This document shows positions 62,049-64,000 of a stretch of 64,000 bases of DNA, one piece after another. Within the stretch, counting starts at the first letter, position 1; every line of letters begins with the position of its first letter. A model generated the notes under the pieces. That model did not search any database. It was not told where the DNA came from and worked only from the letters and a program-made list of their open reading frames with translations. The translations under genes and the position numbers were made by a program. This stretch comes from Bacillota bacterium (lineage in GTDB: Bacteria > Bacillota > Sulfobacillia > JACIYH01): contig JBFLXJ010000002.1 in NCBI GenBank assembly GCA_040757085.1, forward strand, positions 62,001 through 126,000. Direction: 5' to 3'.

Positions 62049-62592
62049 TCTCCCCACCTCCCGGCCCCTCGACCGGTGCGAAGTACAGGATGTCGGTGAT
62101 GGCCCCCTGCCTCTCGGTCGGCGGCTTCCACACGGCCCGCACCGGCATACCCACCCGCACCCGACGCAGGATTTCCTCCAGCGTGTCGCCCACCTCGCCC
62201 AGGAGGTGCATGATGCCCATCCCCGGGCTGGCCCCGTCCAGTTCAATCACCGCCGGCACCCGGGGCACGGAAGAGCGGCTGGCATCCCAGTTAACGTACG
62301 AGACGGAGAAGGTGTTGACCCGCCCCGTGTCCCGCACGGCCACCCAGCGTACCGTGGGACGGAAGCACCACTCACAGAACATGCGGGGCGGCACCATCAC
62401 CCGGTTGCAGCCAGGGCACCAGCGCCCGTAGATCTTGCCCTCTTTGAGCCCCCGGAAGAACCTGCTCAGGGCTGCCCCCGTGTCCCAGGCGTACTGGGCC
62501 TTCACGCGCCACTCCGTGGCGAGCACCCTGCCTTCCTGCAGGTCACGGTCTCTGAGGGGAACTCCGGGATATTCGCGGATATGCACGCTCAT
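62041..62592 (-). CDS. DUF35 Zn-ribbon/OB-fold protein, second copy
   Basis: About 183 aa from ATG 62592 (GTG 62598 overlaps the thiolase stop). Zinc ribbon CPGCNRVMVPPRMFCEWC, OB-fold RWVAVRDTGRVNTFSVSYVN and VPAVIELDGASPGMGIMHLL. It has an additional N-terminal 25 residues compared with the first copy. The two DUF35 proteins are diverged, which suggests two different thiolase-fold partners or one heteromeric complex. Confidence 0.9.
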   Translation of the reverse strand: MSVHIREYPGVPLRDRDLQEGRVLATEWRVKAQYAWDTGAALSRFFRGLKEGKIYGRWCPGCNRVMVPPRMFCEWCFRPTVRWVAVRDTGRVNTFSVSYVNWDASRSSVPRVPAVIELDGASPGMGIMHLLGEVGDTLEEILRRVRVGMPVRAVWKPPTERQGAITDILYFAPVEGPGGGENG

Positions 62593-62594
62593 CT

Positions 62595-63767
62595 TCACAC
62601 CCCCAGTACCACCACGGTGCCCACCTGCATCAGGTCACCCCAGGCCTGAGCCAGGCCGGTGCGCACGGGCCGGGAAACCTGCCTTGCTCCCGCTTCCCCG
62701 CGCAGCTGCCAGAATATCTCCGCCACCTTCATCAGGCCGGCGGCGGCGATGGGGTTCCCGACCCCGAGCAGGCCCCCGGAGGGACAGACGGGGAGCTCTC
62801 CGTTCCGGGCGGTGATACCCCTTTCCAGGAGGCGGGGAGCCTCACCCTTGTCGCACAGGAGCAGTCCCTCCATGTGGTGCAACTCCTTGTACGCGAAAGG
62901 ATCGTATGCCTCCACCACGTCTATCTCCCGCCGGGGATTGGTGATGCCGGCCATGTCGTAGGCCATGCGGGCGGCGTACTCTACGTACTTGGGATAGTAC
63001 AGGTCCCGGTTTGTCCAGTAGGACGTGTCCAGGTGCCACCCTACCCCCTTCACCCACACCGGCCGATCGCTGATGCGCTTGGCCACCCGCTCGGATACCA
63101 TGACGATGGCGGCCGCCGCATCGGTGACCGGGGAAACCATGAGCCGGGTTACCGGCCAGACCATCACCTCCGAACCAACGATCTCCTCCACGGTGTAGTT
63201 GCCGGGGATACCTTCCTGGGCGCAGGGGTGGTCCAGGCCATTCCTCTTGTTCTTGACCGACACCAGGGCGATGGTCTCCAGGGGGATCTTGTGTACCTGC
63301 ATGTAGCGGTTCATTTCCAGGGCGAAAATCCACAACAGGTTGACGCCCAGCGGCCTCTCCAGGAACTGGTCGTAAATGCCGTTAAAAGCCGCCTGGGGGT
63401 GAGGCAGGCAGGAGGACATCTTCTCCTCCGCCACCACCAGGACGGTGTCGAAGTGACCGGAAGCGACGTGGTACCATCCGTGGATGGCGGCGAACACGCC
63501 GGACCCGCCCCCCACGAATGAGCGCATGTAGGGCTTGCGGAACCCTCCCGCGCCGTCGGCCAGGTACTCCCCCTTCATGTGCACCCCATCGAACACGTCG
63601 GGCGCGGTGCCCATCACCACAGCCTCGATGTCCCGCGGGCGCAGCCCAGCCGCATCCAGGGCCATGCGGGCGGCTTCAAAGCACAGTTCCTTCCCCGTCT
63701 CCTGGGCCCGCCGCACGAAGCGGGTGAGGCCGGCGCCCACCACTGCCACCTTATTCTGATATCCCAT
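62595..63767 (-). CDS. Thiolase-fold protein (SCP-x/Ltp type) without canonical thiolase residues
   Basis: A 390-aa protein. Thiolase landmarks: KVAVVGAGLTRFVRR, CFEAARMALDAAGLRPRDI, FDTVLVVAEEKMSS, PVTDAAAAIVMVSE, and CPSGGLLGVGNPIAAAGLMK near the end. The nucleophile position, normally in N-A-C-A-S-G, reads V-G-G-G-S-G, and the G-H-P motif reads G-N-P. So classical Claisen chemistry is unlikely; a retro-aldolase (Ltp2-like) or non-catalytic role is possible. Translationally linked to DUF35. Confidence 0.85.
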   Translation of the reverse strand: MGYQNKVAVVGAGLTRFVRRAQETGKELCFEAARMALDAAGLRPRDIEAVVMGTAPDVFDGVHMKGEYLADGAGGFRKPYMRSFVGGGSGVFAAIHGWYHVASGHFDTVLVVAEEKMSSCLPHPQAAFNGIYDQFLERPLGVNLLWIFALEMNRYMQVHKIPLETIALVSVKNKRNGLDHPCAQEGIPGNYTVEEIVGSEVMVWPVTRLMVSPVTDAAAAIVMVSERVAKRISDRPVWVKGVGWHLDTSYWTNRDLYYPKYVEYAARMAYDMAGITNPRREIDVVEAYDPFAYKELHHMEGLLLCDKGEAPRLLERGITARNGELPVCPSGGLLGVGNPIAAAGLMKVAEIFWQLRGEAGARQVSRPVRTGLAQAWGDLMQVGTVVVLGV

Positions 63768-63783
63768 CTTGCCTCACCCCCTC

Positions 63784-64000
63784 CTAACGAGCCAGGACTG
63801 CCACGGCGCCGGAGGCAGTGGGTATCCCGCGCCAGGACTGGGCCAGCCCCACTTCCGCCCCCGGTACCTGACGGGCACCCGCCTCACCCCGCAGCTGCCA
63901 TACCACTTCCGCCACCTGCCGCAACCCGGAGGCATCCAGAAGATACCCCGCCCCCAGGTTGCCACCGGAGGGGTTCACGGGGAGCTGGCCGCCCCGGGAA
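63784..64000 (-). CDS. Second thiolase-fold protein (C-terminal fragment)
   Basis: The C-terminal 71 codons of a gene that runs off the right edge; stop 16 bp upstream of the other thiolase-fold gene. It contains [20 protein letters not shown], aligned to the thiolase N-P-S-G-G-x-x-G-x-G-H-P segment, with G-H-P replaced by [18 protein letters not shown] is shared nearly word for word with the neighbouring paralogue ([15 protein letters not shown]), indicating a duplication. Confidence 0.8.
   Translation of the reverse strand, partial: SRGGQLPVNPSGGNLGAGYLLDASGLRQVAEVVWQLRGEAGARQVPGAEVGLAQSWRGIPTASGAVAVLAR

Noticed and set aside
1-64000. tRNA, rRNA and CRISPR arrays
   Set aside because: No cloverleaf with T-loop consensus, no rRNA-like sequence and no regularly spaced repeats were recognised by eye; a tRNAscan or CRISPR-finder run would settle this.

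Overview
The window is a densely coded, high-GC bacterial segment. Three things point to a high-GC, probably anaerobic and acetogenic member of the Bacillota. GTG and TTG starts behind strong GGAGG-type ribosome sites are very common. Two T-box leaders control amino-acid genes. At the left edge there is what looks like the first 38 codons of the corrinoid iron-sulfur protein small subunit of the Wood-Ljungdahl pathway. An etfBA operon with an adjacent membrane FeS oxidoreductase (positions 49.3-53.2 kb) and a thiolase-fold/DUF35 cluster at the right edge also suit an anaerobe that handles acyl-CoA.

Layout. 0-9 kb: acsD-like start, HD-GYP protein, alpha/beta hydrolase, radical SAM protein, tldD-tldE, an MFS exporter and a GNAT acetyltransferase. 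8.5-13.1 kb: a DNA-damage locus with a degenerate Y-family polymerase plus DUF6504, diverging from a dinG helicase across a promoter that contains a LexA-like box; then a HAD hydrolase. 13.3-20.6 kb: a coiled-coil unknown, nadE, a PrcB-domain protein, a polar amino acid ABC transporter with a hairpin between binding protein and permease, a saccharopine-dehydrogenase-like protein and a MATE pump. 20.7-22.7 kb: greA-lysS.

22,995-40,424 is the most notable region: a 17.4 kb integrated element bounded by a perfect 25-bp direct repeat. A tyrosine recombinase lies 31 bp inside the left repeat. The two repeats interrupt one host gene: its N-terminal 227 codons lie right of the element and its C-terminal 75 codons left of it, in the same strand and frame, so excision would rebuild a 310-aa ORF. 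The cargo is purely metabolic and all on the minus strand: (i) a dicarboxylate-type transporter and a LarA racemase; (ii) trpEGDCF behind a tryptophan T-box with a doubled antiterminator/terminator; (iii) a serine T-box operon of aminotransferase, serA, DUF1015, larE, larB and larC. LarE, LarB and LarC make the nickel pincer cofactor that LarA needs, so the element carries a self-sufficient racemase module plus serine and tryptophan-branch biosynthesis (no trpBA).

41-64 kb: an XRE-type regulator, an unknown 325-aa protein, a bifunctional-nuclease-family protein, a PPDK-N-like protein, a GPH symporter, orphan oppDF ATPases, a DUF21-like membrane protein, the Etf/oxidoreductase operon, a threonine-dehydratase-like enzyme, an M67 peptidase, and a surface-glycan operon (GT4, DUF4330, O-antigen ligase, CsaB). 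They are followed by a PIG-L deacetylase, a PgpA/YutG protein, a small membrane protein, and two DUF35 proteins with two thiolase-fold proteins that lack canonical thiolase residues. No rRNA, tRNA or CRISPR array was recognised.
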